The notes beneath the pieces were generated by a model. The model saw nothing but the letters and a program-made list of their open reading frames with translations, was not told the origin of the DNA and ran no database searches. A program made the position numbers and the translations under genes. DNA of 64,000 nucleotides from Typhlomys cinereus. Taxonomy: Eukaryota; Chordata; Mammalia; Rodentia; Platacanthomyidae. The stretch is from positions 806,001 through 870,000 of the forward strand of contig JALPQD010000241.1 in NCBI GenBank assembly GCA_023101885.1, in the 5' to 3' direction. Positions 46,326 to 58,430 of the stretch are shown here, one piece after another (position 1 is the first letter of the stretch; every line of letters begins with the position of its first letter).

Positions 46326-47281
46326 TCAAATAATGGCAATGTGGAGAGTACTTTGTTGTGCCTTGCTGTATAATGCACTCAAGAGATGTTGCATTTTATT
46401 CAGGTTGTTATAGCTTCCCCGTGGTAGATAGCTACTGATATCAACTAGGCAATAAAAGTCTTTGCTTCTGGGCACATTTAAAAAGAATTCGTAGTTGATT
46501 TAAGCCCTACATAAGCCGATAGGAGATGTCTACTTGACGGGGAAGACCTAGCCCATGGTAAATTGGACTAGTTCCTTGATCCTATGGATAAAATGGGGAG
46601 AACTGGTTAAGTAAGTTGGCATTCTTGGACAGGCATGCTGTCTAGTAAGGGAAGTTTGCCCCCCTCTCGGCACTGTGGATATGATGTGGCCAGTTCCCTC
46701 GGCCCCTGATGTTGATGTGGATTCTCTTGCCAAATTGGAATAAGAACTGAAACTCGATTGGCAATTGTAATCCAAGAATAAACCCTTTTTATCAAGAATT
46801 TATGAACAAGATATAGAATAGCTACAGCACTTCCCTTTTCCTCTGGGTAGGTCATTTCTACTTTCAGAAATTAAATATAAGAATATTTATAAATAACCCC
46901 AAATTGTTCCCATAGATATCTAATCCAGTGGCTTCTCCTTGTTGAATCTTCATTCAAACAAAAACAAAATCAAAACAAAATCTATTGAAATTCTGAACTT
47001 TTTATCTTTGCCTATTTCATTTAGGATGATGTATTTTCCTTGCCTACATAGGTAAGTTACAGTTACATGAATGATGGGGCCATACCTCATGATGGTAAAC
47101 TCTGGGTATTATACATTAAAACGTGTGTTAGTAACCAAATGCAGATATCCAAAGGGTGAGGCGACACAATAAAATATAATAAAAATCATGAGAAGTGATA
47201 TCACTTTTGAATTTTTAAATAGGTAAAGTACAATAGCTGCGTTTTTATTCTTTCCCTTTTTCTTTTTGTAAAAAAAATGGC
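46326..47281. other. Single-copy sequence, nothing recognised
   Basis: No gene recognised; short A-rich words at 46960-46980. Confidence 0.45.
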
Positions 47282-47415
47282 ATTAAGCTGGGGATGGTGT
47301 CATATTCCTGTAATCCTAGAAACTGCAAAGCAGGAGAGCTACAAACTCAAGGTCATGGTAGAATACATAGTGAGTTCAAAGTCAGAGAACCTATCCAAAT
47401 AAATAAATAATGAAT
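47282..47415 (+). mobile_element. B1-like SINE (old)
   Basis: 'taagctggggatggtgtcatattcctgtaatcctagaaactg', 'caggagagctacaaactcaaggtcatgg', and an AAAT-rich end at 47397-47411. Confidence 0.65.
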
Positions 47416-47545
47416 TAATTACTAGGCATCGAACAATGGTTCCAATGTAGTAAAATTTGTATTTGCAATATTCTCTCCTTAAAAATTAGCTATAAAACTG
47501 ACATAAATTTTTCTTTAAAAAATTAATAAGACTTTGGAAATCAAC

Positions 47546-47548
<3 letters not shown>

Positions 47549-47600
<52 letters not shown>
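47549..47600. repeat. (AT)n microsatellite
   Basis: 26 perfect AT units. Self-complementary, so able to extrude as a cruciform. Confidence 0.97.
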
Positions 47601-47602
<2 letters not shown>

Positions 47603-48479
47603 AGATAGTTATTTATTGAAAAATACCTTGAATTTCATGTAGGAAACTTCAAGCTGTGCTATACTACTGTGGGACAGTTACAATCCTATGTTTCCAACTT
47701 ATCTGAATACAGTTGGATTAAGGTGTGAAACTTCAATAAATAATCAGGCTTGTTTGCAGACAGCAAGTAAAAACACAAAACTAGTTAAACATACACTAAA
47801 CATACACAGGCAGGAGCCTGTGTCTAGCCTTTTTGAGTCAAAGAAAAAAATGGAAAAATCCTCAGAAATTTCCAAAGATATTCTGAGAAATGACACAACT
47901 ATAAACTTCCTTAACAGGACCCAAGTGACACACTCAGGGTTAGCTAGAACCTCGGGTGTTCACACAACAGTGCCTGACCATAAGTTTTTAAAAAATGTGG
48001 AAGAAGGCTTCAAAAATGTGCAAGCTGAAGCCACCTGCAAGCCAGAATGATTTGAATGTTTCTCACAATTGTGGATCTGTCAACAGAGGGTGGAGATTTT
48101 GGGACTGAGATATTCGAGCACAACCTCTCAATACAGTTTGATCCCTAACTTTGTACTTCAGTATACATAGGAATCCATGTGTTGATAAAACAAGGATTTA
48201 AGAAAAAAACTGAATAAAATGGCAGCAGCTATATGCAGCAGGTGAGATAGATTCCATGAACTAAAGTTTTTATGAAGAAAACAAAAGAAAAAGTCAAGAA
48301 AAACAAAAAAATCTTGGGTGAGTAAGATCTATCTAAATGGAGTGTTAGCACAGTATGCTATCCCCAATTTTATGGATTTCCTCAAAATTATGACAAAAGT
48401 ATAACCTGTACTGATATTATAAGAAGTGATTTAAAGCTGTCTTTGAGTAAACTCATCTGTTAGACTTGGCAGACTTCAA
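47601..48479. other. Unassigned, AT-rich, possibly old L1
   Basis: A 120-codon frame at 47688-48050 has no recognisable domain. A-rich strand bias hints that this is the upstream end of the ancient L1 that follows. Confidence 0.35.
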
Positions 48480-50340
48480 ATTAACTATTGTAGAGGTGTT
48501 TAAATGTTAAAAGAAACCACATTTAAATAATAATAAAGCCACAGGGTATCAATAGGCAGAAATTCTCAACAAAGAAATGGATGCTATTTGAAAACCACAC
48601 ATAAATTCTTCAGGTGAAAAATAATTTTATTGTGGGAAACAACAGCAAAAATGAGGTGCCAAAGGTGCCAAAACATACTCAATAAATTTATGAACAGGAC
48701 AATTAAATTCATATGATCTGGCCAATGAGTAAAAAGTAACTAATAAGTAACTAAAACTAAAAGAGCATCAATACTTAACAACATGGAATTTTCAGAAGGT
48801 GAATGAAAGGGACAGGGACAATATAATGAACATATAATGAACCTATATGAGATTATAATGAACACAGATATCCCAAATTTGAATAAAATATTAGTCTATA
48901 CTTTATTGAATCTTAACAAATTTCAAGGGAGACAAGCATTAAGAGATGCACGTTCAAATATATTATAACCAAATTATTCATAACCACTGACAAGTAGAAT
49001 TTCTTGTTACCTATAGTAAAGGGAAAATAAAACTAATGACCATCCCCTGGAAACAACAGACACTGAAAGACAGAGAAAGACATGTTTATATCAATGAAAG
49101 CAGAACAAACCAATGAAAAACAGCAAAACATTCTAAACTCAATCATTCTAAACTCAAGATAACATAAAGACTTAGCCAGACCATCAGAACCTTAGACAGT
49201 ACTTTTCTAAGTAGCATGCTGGTCCAAAAACATTCACTTGAAAGAAAATGACACCAGATCGTAACTCGAATTCACATGAAGAAGTAAAAGGACACAGAAA
49301 AACTAAATATGTGAGTAAATATGAAATGATTTTTCACACATGTATTTTCTCTTCCCTTAACTTTATTAACACAGTCTAATAAAATGATAACTATAGCACT
49401 ATCTGTTTGAGTTGTGACACACGAGATTATGTCATGTAATAATTACAGCACAAAGGAGGAAGAAACTACGCTGTATATTATCCAGGGTCTACTTTCTCAG
49501 TGATTAAGCACAGAAACAATGAAAGAACAAAAGAAGCCACTGATTCACAGACTGGCAAGAGTACAGTGCAATAGGGCAATTCCAACTGTTACATGGAAAG
49601 TGAGTGTATGATGCATTCCCATGAAAAGGCTAGAAGTTCAAACTAGATAAGATATATTATCACCCAACTAGTCTCAATAAAGGAGGTGCTTCATATGAAA
49701 AGATGCAAATTGGCATAAATGAAAATACAGAAAATATACATCATAAGCACAGAATTGTATGACAGCTGAAGTAGCTATTTTAATATCCAATGTGAATGCA
49801 AAAACATTCACCAATTACACATAAATGTAAGGGAATGGAGTGATTATTTTAACATAAAAATATTGATTAAAGAAAGATATCTTGCTAGAAAGAATAAAGT
49901 TTTTTAAATGGTAAAAGTATCAATTTACTAAGATACTATAGCAATCACAAATGCATACACACATTTGCTAACATGATTCCAAAATAAATGAAGCAAACTC
50001 TGACAGAGTGACTTGAGAACCAGACTATAATACTTGAGGATACAGGTATTCCATTAATAAAAACTGGATAGAACAACTAACAGAAAATAAGTGAGATATA
50101 GTAGTCTGGAATAATCTTGTAGCAAACCTACTGTGATGAATATATGTTCCACTTTTATCCCAGTGACTCTAAAGTACACAGTCCTGTCACGAGTATGGAA
50201 GATCCTCATGAAAGCTTATATTCTAGATCATAATTCAAGTTTCAAAATGTTTAAAATAATTGAAATCATTCAAAATAAACTCCATGACCAAAATAGAATT
50301 GTCAGAAATCCAAAACACAGGAAATAGAGCAATAGGGTAT
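48480..50340 (+). mobile_element. Ancient L1 (L1M-type) 5' or ORF1-region sequence
   Basis: A-rich on the plus strand, with block order known from old mammalian L1 5' regions: 'gaaagaaaatgacaccagatcgtaactcgaattcacatgaagaag' near 49240, 'atatgtgagtaaatatgaaatgattttt' near 49307, 'agcacaaaggaggaagaaactac' near 49448. No intact frame. A resemblance from memory; boundaries are approximate. Confidence 0.5.
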
Positions 50341-50504
50341 TTTTCAAATGCTGATAAATTAAGAAATATAAAACTGCAAAACTCACATGTGAGTTTATAG
50401 AGATTTCTTAACTACAGTACCAAGAATGTATAAAATAGAAAGCTGACTGTCATCAAAATTAAAAATAATGACACTTCAAAAACATCATTATGGACATACT
50501 ATAA

Positions 50505-50829
50505 TCTTGGGGAGGGGTGCTGCTGAGAAAATGACTCTACCAGCAGATTGCTTGCTGCACAGTAAGAGAAGCCGAGTTCAAGTCCCCAGAACCCACATCT
50601 AAAGAGAAGCAAGACATGGATCTGAAACCCAGTGCCAGAGAGATGGGGATGGAGAATCCCTGAGGTCTTCTGGCCAGCCAGAGTAACTGAATTGGTGAGT
50701 CCTGGACTCTGCCAGATATACTGTGTCAAGAAAGTTAGGTGGAGAATGATGGAGGAAGATGCCTACTGTTTCACTATGCCATGAATTATAACCCAGATGA
50801 AACTGTGTGGGTCGCTCATGCAAAGATAC
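50505..50829 (+). mobile_element. Composite B4-like SINE (weak)
   Basis: Worn head 'gctgctgagaaaatgactctaccag', B-box-like 'gagttcaagtccccagaacccac', then a long degraded body. Confidence 0.5.
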
Positions 50830-50975
50830 ACAAAAGTAGAAGGGAGACTTGCATGGAAGAAAAAGTGCGGTAGTCAGAAAAGAAGGGACAATGAAATGGG
50901 TATCAAGGTGTGAAAAATATCAAAAATGCATTGTATTAATGTATGAGACTCTATCAGAATAAAAACAAATAAACA
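50830..50975 (+). mobile_element. L1 3' end fragment (Lx-like)
   Basis: 'gtagaagggagacttgcatgg', 'caaaaatgcattgtattaatgtatgagactctatcagaataaaaac' is the order of the terminal rodent L1 3'UTR with its A-rich tail. Confidence 0.5.
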
Positions 50976-51076
50976 GATATATCTTCCCTATATGATCCTT
51001 GAGGTCAGGATCTAACCAGGCTTACTTAAGAAGAAAAGGGAGAAAACAACCCAAGTTTTCATTTGGTTAGCTTTCC

Positions 51077-51398
51077 TTTTTTGAATTTGGTTCAATGTGT
51101 GCATGTGCATATATGCACATTTATGCTAGTGTCTCTGTGGAGGCAGAGGACACTCTCAGGTGTCTGTCCTTGCCTTCTACCTTGTTTGAGGCGGATTTTG
51201 GTTGTTTGCCTCTATGTGCATCAAACCAGCTGGCCCATGAACTTCCAGAAATTATGTGGTGCTTGCCTCCCATCTCTCTGTAGGTGCACTGGAATTACAG
51301 ACACGCACTCCTGCACCCTGCTTTAACTAAGCTCTGGAATTCAAACAGAGGTCTGAATCGTAAGTGCTGTACCACTAAGTCAATTTGCCAGCTTTGAG
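51077..51398 (-). mobile_element. B3-like SINE
   Basis: Minus-strand SINE: T-rich tail at 51077-51084, 'tgtctctgtggaggcagaggacac', a middle with 'ggaattacagacacgcac', reversed B box near 51335 and reversed head 'ccactaagtcaatttgccagc'. Flanks ttggttagctttcc (51063-51076) and ttggttaatttcc (51399-51411) look like an eroded target duplication. Confidence 0.72.
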
Positions 51399-51411
51399 TT
51401 GGTTAATTTCC

Positions 51412-52829
51412 AGTGTTCACCAAATAAGCCTTATTATGGAAAACATCTTTAAATCCAGGCTGCCCTGTTTTTCTCATGTATATCCTTACTTCTTGCAGTG
51501 AGTGCTTGGCACTTTACCAGGAAAAACTTCCCACTCCGATGCTTCCTGTATTTAAGTAACACTGCTCTGGCTGCTGCGACATCTGTCACTATCTCCGCAG
51601 CAGGCCCATCAAGCTGTCAGGGCTGAATGAAGTTTTGCTGAGCCAGTGTGCTCCTCCTTTGGAGATCTCTGTCAGAAAAACTGGGCTGGCAAGAACCCAG
51701 ATGCTCCTTAGGCGCCGTGTTTTTGTTATTGCTTCCCGTTAAGGAGGTTGCTCTTGATTCTGCATCTGTAGCTTGAGTCTCAGGCACGGTCAACACTTGT
51801 TGCTCTTTGCTCAAAAAACTGCACTCCAGTCTTCCATGCCTACACAGCATAGAACATTTGACTAGCTTGCAGGCACCTTAAGCCCTATCCTGGGGGCAAT
51901 CAGGACCAGAAAGCTTGAACACATTTTCCAGATTAGATTCTTTGTCTAATGAAGTCTTTAAGGAAGCAAAGGGGTGGGAGAGCAGATTCTCTGAAGACAA
52001 TGGCATAGCACATTGGCAAAGAGTAAAACACTTCTGACTGCATTGCAAGCCTCACTGATTCCCCAGCTCTGTTTGCCAAGGTCTCTTAGCAAAGCTGAGT
52101 TCTCTGCATTTGGAAGGAGAGAATGTGTTTTCCCGAAGAGTACTTGGCTAATTGGGAGCATTACAGAAAATACATACATCCAAATTCAATTTGGATCCAG
52201 GACTAATTGGAATGTGCCAAAGAATCATCTCAGCCACATGAAGCACGGTCCCTCACCTCTCTGCTGTCTAGAGGAACATTTCTAACCTAACGAGCCTCTC
52301 TGGTCCTTCATCAGCCCATTAGATTGCCTGTTTCCCCCAGAGCACCCTATGGGGTGTTCCCAGACCATTTCTTCTGCCAGCTGGTTTCTGATTCAGAGTA
52401 AAAAAAAGTTTCCTAATTGCATTGAAATGAAAAAGGAAACCCAGTCCATAACTAGGGCTTCGACTGGCCAGGGAACTTAGGCATAGAGGTACCTTTAAGA
52501 TCTCAGCTTGAGTTTCAAAAGGTTGATACATTAGAGTGAAATTGATCTATCTGAGGGGCTCTGAATCCACAACAAAGTTCACAGGCAAGTCCTGTGCCAC
52601 CACTTTGGTAAAAGCCTTCCACTTCCTATAGAAAAACCATTCAAGGCAGGTGGAGTCACACTTTAATTTCTTTTTAATATTGATAGTTGAGGTCTTGTGA
52701 GGTCTTCCTGGAGAATAAATACTTTATACTTCCACACGTCAATGAGTACCAGCAAGCTTTTTCTCATCAGTAAGAATTCAAACTACACTTTTTCTTCTGG
52801 TAGATGGAAAGTTTCACATTCCATCTCTA
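51412..52829. other. Single-copy sequence, candidate non-coding element
   Basis: About 1.4 kb without a repeat. 51520-51800 has balanced composition and several CpGs (ggcgccgtg near 51711), unusual here, but no exon with convincing splice sites was seen. Confidence 0.45.
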
Positions 52830-52835
52830 AACACA

Positions 52836-52882
<47 letters not shown>
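52830..52882. repeat. (CA)n microsatellite
   Basis: About 26 CA units with one TA interruption near 52841. Confidence 0.96.
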
Positions 52883-52885
<3 letters not shown>

Positions 52886-53044
52886 CACATCCATTTGTCT
52901 AATCTGCTTTGCCTTTATTAAACAACTAATATGAACCCAACTTGGCTCATTGATACTTCTACTTTTTTGAGGAAAAGGGAGAGTTGAGAACAATTAAGCT
53001 GCATGTTCAAGTCCAGTATATGCTAAATAATATACGTAATAAAG

Positions 53045-53061
53045 CTAGTGATATTTATTTT
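53045..53061. repeat. Target-site duplication, left copy (SINE copy 3)
   Basis: ctagtgatatttatttt, identical to 53394-53410. Confidence 0.93.
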
Positions 53062-53130
53062 TTTTAATTTTTTATCATTTCTTATTTATTCAATTGTGTG
53101 TGTGTGTGCGTGTGTGTGTGTGTATGTGTG

Positions 53131-53180
<50 letters not shown>

Positions 53181-53393
53181 GAACCACAGACGAATTCAGG
53201 AACCACCATGATCGCCTCCACCTCCTCCTCTTTGTTTACTCTGCCCCAGGATTCACAGGCACCACCCTACCAGGACCAGAAACGCAGGTCGCCCCCGCTT
53301 CCGCCCTGCGTCTATACATGGTGTCTAGGATCCGAACTCAGGACCTTCTGCTTGCAAGGCAGAGGCTTAACCCCTGAGCCACCTCTCCAGCTC
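53062..53393 (-). mobile_element. Young tRNA-derived SINE (EcoRI-site family), copy 3
   Basis: Same family and orientation as the copies at 1829 and 38204: reversed head 'cctgagccacctctccagc', B-box-like ggatccgaact near 53329-53339, GAATTC site near 53192, then an expanded (TG)n at 53096-53178 where copies 1 and 2 have only short TG-rich stretches, and a T-rich tail. An exact 17-bp duplication fixes the limits. 332 bp, the length difference being mostly the TG array. Confidence 0.93.
53096..53178. repeat. (TG)n array inside SINE copy 3
   Basis: About 41 TG units with CG and TA interruptions, located between the SINE body and its A-rich tail. Confidence 0.96.
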
Positions 53394-53410
53394 CTAGTGA
53401 TATTTATTTT
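53394..53410. repeat. Target-site duplication, right copy (SINE copy 3)
   Basis: Exact copy of 53045-53061; part of it belongs to the T-rich tail of the neighbouring B3-like SINE. Confidence 0.9.
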
Positions 53411-53417
53411 ATTTGTG

Positions 53418-53458
<41 letters not shown>

Positions 53459-53756
53459 GTGGAAGAATGTGTACATTATTGAATGAGTGTTTACAGGTAT
53501 GTGTGGAAGCCAGAGGTCAACTGCAAGAGCTATTTCTCAGGGATAACCCACCTTATTCTTTGAGAGAGGGTCTGTAGCTCCCTGATTAAACTAGACTGGC
53601 AGGTCAGCAAGCCCTGGTCACCTTCCTGTCTACTCAGCATTGGGATTACAAGTCAGCCACAATGATCATCATCACTCCTGGCTTTTCACTGAAGTGTCTG
53701 TAATTCAATTCAGGTCCTATGCTTTTGTGGCAGGCACCTGAGCTACCTTCCCAGTG
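53400..53756 (-). mobile_element. B3-like SINE with (TG)n
   Basis: T-rich tail, (TG)n at 53419-53458, then 'ggtatgtgtggaagccagaggtcaactgcaagagctatt', 'gagagagggtctgtagctccc', 'agcattgggattacaag' and reversed head 'gcacctgagctaccttcccag', the B3 order on the minus strand. The young SINE at 53062 inserted at its tail. Confidence 0.8.
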
Positions 53757-54920
53757 CAAGACTGGAGTGAAACTTGATTTGTCTGACTCCCAAGCAGATA
53801 TCCTAAGATATATGCTTGAAAGTCAAGTTTCAAAGGAATATTGATTAAAAATAAATTTGAAAATAATACATTTTCAAAACACATTCAAAATGAAGTCATC
53901 CCTAGACTTTTCAAGGCTCATGCCATGGTAAAATATTCTCTGGGTCTCTCACCTGCATCTGTACATTCATACAGAGCATAACTTTTCTCTCCCTTCTATC
54001 TCATTGCTTGCTTTCTCTTTTTCAACTCCTGAAATCTCACATCCTCTTTGCCAACAAAACTGTTGCAGATGTCCACTCAAAATGAATGATGTATGTTTGG
54101 GTCACGTCAGCAACACTTACATTTTGTCTGTCTGGCTGGTTGCCTTTTTTTCCTTGCTATTAAAGGAGAACTGCCAATAAAACACAGAGCTAAACCCAGG
54201 GGCTGATTGCAGAAGATAACCATTTCCCTCTTTATTGCTCTCCTTTTCCCAAGCAAAGTGGTCTTACCCTAAAACATTCTGACTAATAGGAAACAGTTTT
54301 AAAGAATAAGTTTAGGCAAACAACACATTTATAATCACATTTTCAATGAATTCTTCTGTGAGACGGGACACTGACTGTATTTGTGAGCTGTGGTCAAAAG
54401 AATGTGCACTGGAAGATATGTGGAGCCTTATCTTCCAGAATACTTGTGGAGAACTCACATGACTAGGGCGTGGTCTAAGGAAGGACAAACAGGAAGTTGC
54501 ATAGTTTAGTCAACATGATCAATGTAAGAAGAGAGACAAGGATTAAATGAACATAAATACCAAGAGATGGTATGTATCTAAGAATGCAATATGCATTTGG
54601 ACATAATATTTTTGGTTGCGTCTTTTATAAACTCAACTTGATCAACCAGGAACATTAGCGTTAAATAACACTTACTTTAATAAGGATCTACCAAAGCATA
54701 TTTCAAATAAGTTATTTTTCATTAGATGCAAAATTTAGTAAGAACACATAAAAGAACTAGTCATATTTATGTGAAATGACACATGAGCCAGAATCTTCTG
54801 AAGTCCAGCCCTAAATTTGATGCAATTTATGCTAAAAATAAATTATACAATATGAGCATGTATGGAAGCACCCATTGGATATATTATTTAAAGACAAAGA
54901 AAAGATGAACTGAACAGGAG
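53757..54920. other. Single-copy sequence, nothing recognised
   Basis: No gene or repeat recognised over about 1.1 kb. Confidence 0.45.
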
Positions 54921-55065
54921 ACCAGGCATGTTGGTGCATGCTGGTAATGTAACACTTGGATGGATGAGGCAGGAGGACTGAAGAGTTACAGGTGAATCTG
55001 AGATGTGAGTTTAAGGCCAGCCTCAGTTATATGACAAGACCCTGTCTGCAAAGAAAGATAAATCA
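54921..55065 (+). mobile_element. B1 SINE
   Basis: 'accaggcatgttggtgcatgctggtaatg', 'gaggcaggaggactgaag', 'gagtttaaggccagcctcagttatatgacaagaccctgtct', and an A-rich end: the B1 layout. Confidence 0.82.
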
Positions 55066-55322
55066 GGAACTTCAGGTTTTTAACTCTTTATGTAAGGAAA
55101 CTGAAACTCTCCCAAACTCTCCCAGCAATGAGTAAAAAGCCTGACTGATTGAAAAGTCAACACATCCTTTAGGGTCTGTAAGAGACATGAGGGAAACAGG
55201 CACAGTATTGCTCCAAGGCTAGAGAGACCAACTGGTCAATGCAAAGAGACAAAGCACAGAAGACATGAGACTCATAGTGAGAAATGCCACAAGAACCATC
55301 CTGGGCTAAGAAAAGCCTGAAC

Positions 55323-55421
55323 TGAAACAGGAGTAATGGAGACACCCAATATCACGCAGGTCATGCATCAGTGAAGTACAAATGACAGTAAACAAACTAA
55401 ATATTATACAGCAGTTACATA
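55323..55421 (+). repeat. Direct repeat, copy 1
   Basis: 99 bp nearly identical to 56382-56493: two substitutions plus about 13 bases present only in copy 2. Confidence 0.92.
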
Positions 55422-55939
55422 AGTCAATGATGACTAAACACAGACAATTCTGAAGTCAAAGCTCCAAAGAAATCCAGTTTCGAGGGAACCCCACAATTCC
55501 GAAAGATTTGTTTCCAAGAACTTGATCAAGCAGTAATAGTAAATTAAGGGGAAATTCCCTGTGCTTCTAGAAATGGTAAAAGTGGGGAGCAAAAACATAG
55601 AATAAATTGGGAATATACCCAAGCCTAACATGCTGGGTTTTATTAAAGTCTAAGTGATATGGAGAGAGGTCACACCCAATTCTAAGAGTCTCCAGAACTC
55701 CACAAAGCAGAAAGAAATTCATTCTGTACACTACTGTAGTTGCCCTCTCTCACTTAACAAAGTAAATCTTAGAAAGGACTGGGTATGTACAGAACTGCTA
55801 AAGCAGAGACCTAATCATAGGAATAGAGGGGTTTCCTTCTTCATTAGCATATTCCTCAAGAATAATTTACAAGACTTTACTTTCCCTGTTGATAGTTCAT
55901 GTTCACCTGTCAAGAAAAAAATAAGACAAGATGTATCAG
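55422..55939. other. Unassigned AT-rich sequence
   Basis: No gene recognised; frames under 100 codons with no domain. May be part of the ancient L1 that follows. Confidence 0.4.
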
Positions 55940-57320
55940 AAGACAGGAAATAGAATCAGAGAAAGAATGAGCAGCAGAATCAGACAAGAAAGGATGTTGG
56001 ATTTATCTGATCTGAGATTTCAAGCAAATATGATTCAGACATAATGTTCAAATGGCTTGAAAAGAGTACATAAAAACAAGGAGGAAGTGTAAGCAGAGAT
56101 GGAAATTCTAGCAAAGACCTTAAAGTAATACTAGAGATAAAAACACTACAACTGAAGTGAAGGATGCCTTTGATGGGTTTACAATGGAAACAGCCAAGAA
56201 ATGACTGAGCGTGAAAACAAATTCAATAAAAATCACCTAAAACAGAGTGTAAAAAAGAACAAAGACTTAAAAAAGAAGGAATAGCACTCTCATAGACTGT
56301 GAGATGGAACTAAAGTATCCTATCCATGTACAATATGGTTAAAGAAGAGAATGAATCAGTTGAGGGAACAGAAAAATAATTTGAAACAGGAGTAATAGAG
56401 ACCCTCAAAATGAACACCCAATATCACGCAGGTCATGCATCATTGAAGTACAAATGACAGTAAACAAACTAAATATTATACAGCAGTTACATAGAGAGGG
56501 ACAAACACATGAGAAGAATTATATGTGATATCTCAGAAAATGCAAGTGAATGGAGAAAGGAGAAAATCAAAGGGAATAAAGCACACTGGGGAGATTTAAT
56601 GTGCTACATTGTCCTTCAAAGCTAGATTAAAAAAAAATGTTTTTAGCTTAACCTACAAATGAGGAAAGTTGCAGGAAATAAGTTCCTAGGGAGAAGAAAC
56701 ATACTGGTCTGCCATCTATGTTTATACTAGAAAGACACTGAAAGAGTTAGAAAAAGTTATCAAATGTATTTTTATACTTATATAGCAGGTAGCAGGCTTT
56801 AAAAAGAGTAGAAAATGACCAATAATATATTTAATTACTTAGTTTGTATGTATATATTTAAGTATGATTATGTAAGTGTAATATACTTATACAAACTGAA
56901 ATTAAAAGAACTAATATGAGAGAGGAAGAATTATCACTCTTGTGATTATAAGGTACTCACAAGGAGGAGGAAATGGTACAGTGTTACTTGAAACTGGACT
57001 TGGATTAGTCATAACTATGTTGGAAAACACTAGGACAATCATTTCAAAAAGAAGCAAAACTGACAGGTTGAAAAATTAATTTTATAAAATACTAAATTTA
57101 AACCACAAAGGACATAAAAGTAGAATAGAAGATAAAATCGGAACATGAACTAGAGCAAAAATGAAGTGAACAACAATAAATATAATGGATATCGAGCAAA
57201 CTATGTCAGTAATTATTTTTCCACATCAAAAAGCTAATTGTACCAACTGAGAAACGTAAATTATCAGAGAAGATCAGAAGTCAAGACAAAAATGAATAAT
57301 GTCTTGATGGAATTTAAATA
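55940..57320 (+). mobile_element. Ancient L1 (L1M-type) sequence
   Basis: A-rich plus strand with 'caaagaccttaaagtaatactagagataaaaac', 'tcacaaggaggaggaaatgg' followed by 'agtgttacttgaaactggacttggattagtcataact' near 56980-57020, the same type of 5'-region block order as 48480-50340. Heavily worn, no frame. Confidence 0.5.
56382..56493 (+). repeat. Direct repeat, copy 2
   Basis: Near-identical to 55323-55421, about 1.06 kb downstream. Confidence 0.92.
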
Positions 57321-57324
57321 TAAG

Positions 57325-57441
57325 CTAAATATGGTAGTGCATACCTAGAGAGCCACAGTACTTAGGAGACTGGAGTAGGATGATTGAGAATTTGAGGTCA
57401 ATCCGGGTTCTAAAGTGGGACCCTGTCTTGTTCAACAAAAT
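57325..57441 (+). mobile_element. B1-like SINE, partial
   Basis: 'ctaaatatggtagtgcatacctagagagccacagtacttaggagactgg', 'gatgattgagaatttgaggtcaatccgggttc', 'gggaccctgtcttgttcaacaaaatg' follow the B1 order. The A-rich tail has become the purine tract that follows. Confidence 0.72.
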
Positions 57442-57481
57442 GAGAAGGAAGGGAGGGAGGGAAGGAGGGAGGGAAGGAGAA

Positions 57482-57549
<68 letters not shown>

Positions 57550-57631
57550 AGGAAGGAAGGAAGGAAGGAAGGAAGGAAGGAAGGAAGGAAGGAAGGAAGG
57601 AAGGAAGGAAGGAAGGAAGGAAGGAAGGAAA
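57442..57631. repeat. Pure polypurine tract (GGGA/GAAA/GGAA)n
   Basis: 190 purines in a row: GGGA-like, then about 16 GAAA units, then about 20 GGAA units. All frames crossing it are repeat artefacts. Confidence 0.98.
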
Positions 57632-58334
57632 CATAAACTCACAGTATAGAAATAAATCATGAAACATTATGCTAAAATTGATTTAAAAAGAAATCAGGAA
57701 AGTCTATGTTAGTTTCAGATAGTAGATTTCAAAGCAAAATTGCTGTTATGGATAAAGCAGGGCATTGCATAATAATAAATAGATAAATTCCCTAAGCTAG
57801 ATATATCAGTTTTTCACATGCATGTACCTTATAGAATATGGAACTTCAAAGCAAAAATGTTGAACTGCAAGAAATAAATGAATCTAGTTTCAGAGTTAGA
57901 AGCTTTAACACCACTTTCCCAGAAATGGAGAGATCTTGCAAAAAGTAAAGAATATCAACTGAAGAATAGGCATTCTTCTGAAGTTCATATGGAACATTCT
58001 CCAAGGAAGACCACACTCAGAGTAAAAAACAGCCTTTTACACATTCTAAAGGAGTCAGTCCATGTAATGCCTGTTCTGACATCACAATGGAATTTAAACA
58101 AAAAATCATCCCGAAGGTTGATTTCATGCTCTCAAACATGTAGAGATTCAGACATGTGCTAATGAAGAATACCAATCAAAGAACAATTTCAAGAGAATTT
58201 AGAAAAAATATTCATTGCTAAATAAAACTGAACACCTAACTTTGAAATAAATAAATTTGAAAGTATTCATAGCAAAGTAAAATTGAAGAAAAAATATGTA
58301 GCATACAACAACGTGCTTAGAAAGAAAGTTGTGG

Positions 58335-58336
<2 letters not shown>
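57632..58336. other. Unassigned AT-rich sequence
   Basis: No gene; possibly more worn L1. Confidence 0.4.

Positions 58337-58372
<36 letters not shown>
58337..58372. repeat. (CA)n microsatellite
   Basis: About 18 CA units. Confidence 0.95.
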
Positions 58373-58375
<3 letters not shown>

Positions 58376-58430
58376 TGAACACACGGTCTAAAATTAGCTC
58401 TCTAAGTTCATCTTAAGAAATTAGGCAAAA

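Noticed and set aside
47688..48050. 120-codon frame
   Set aside because: Not recognisable, lies at the edge of worn L1-like DNA, no coding context.
57325..57667. Frames of 73-111 codons on both strands
   Set aside because: Repeat translations of the polypurine tract at 57442-57631.
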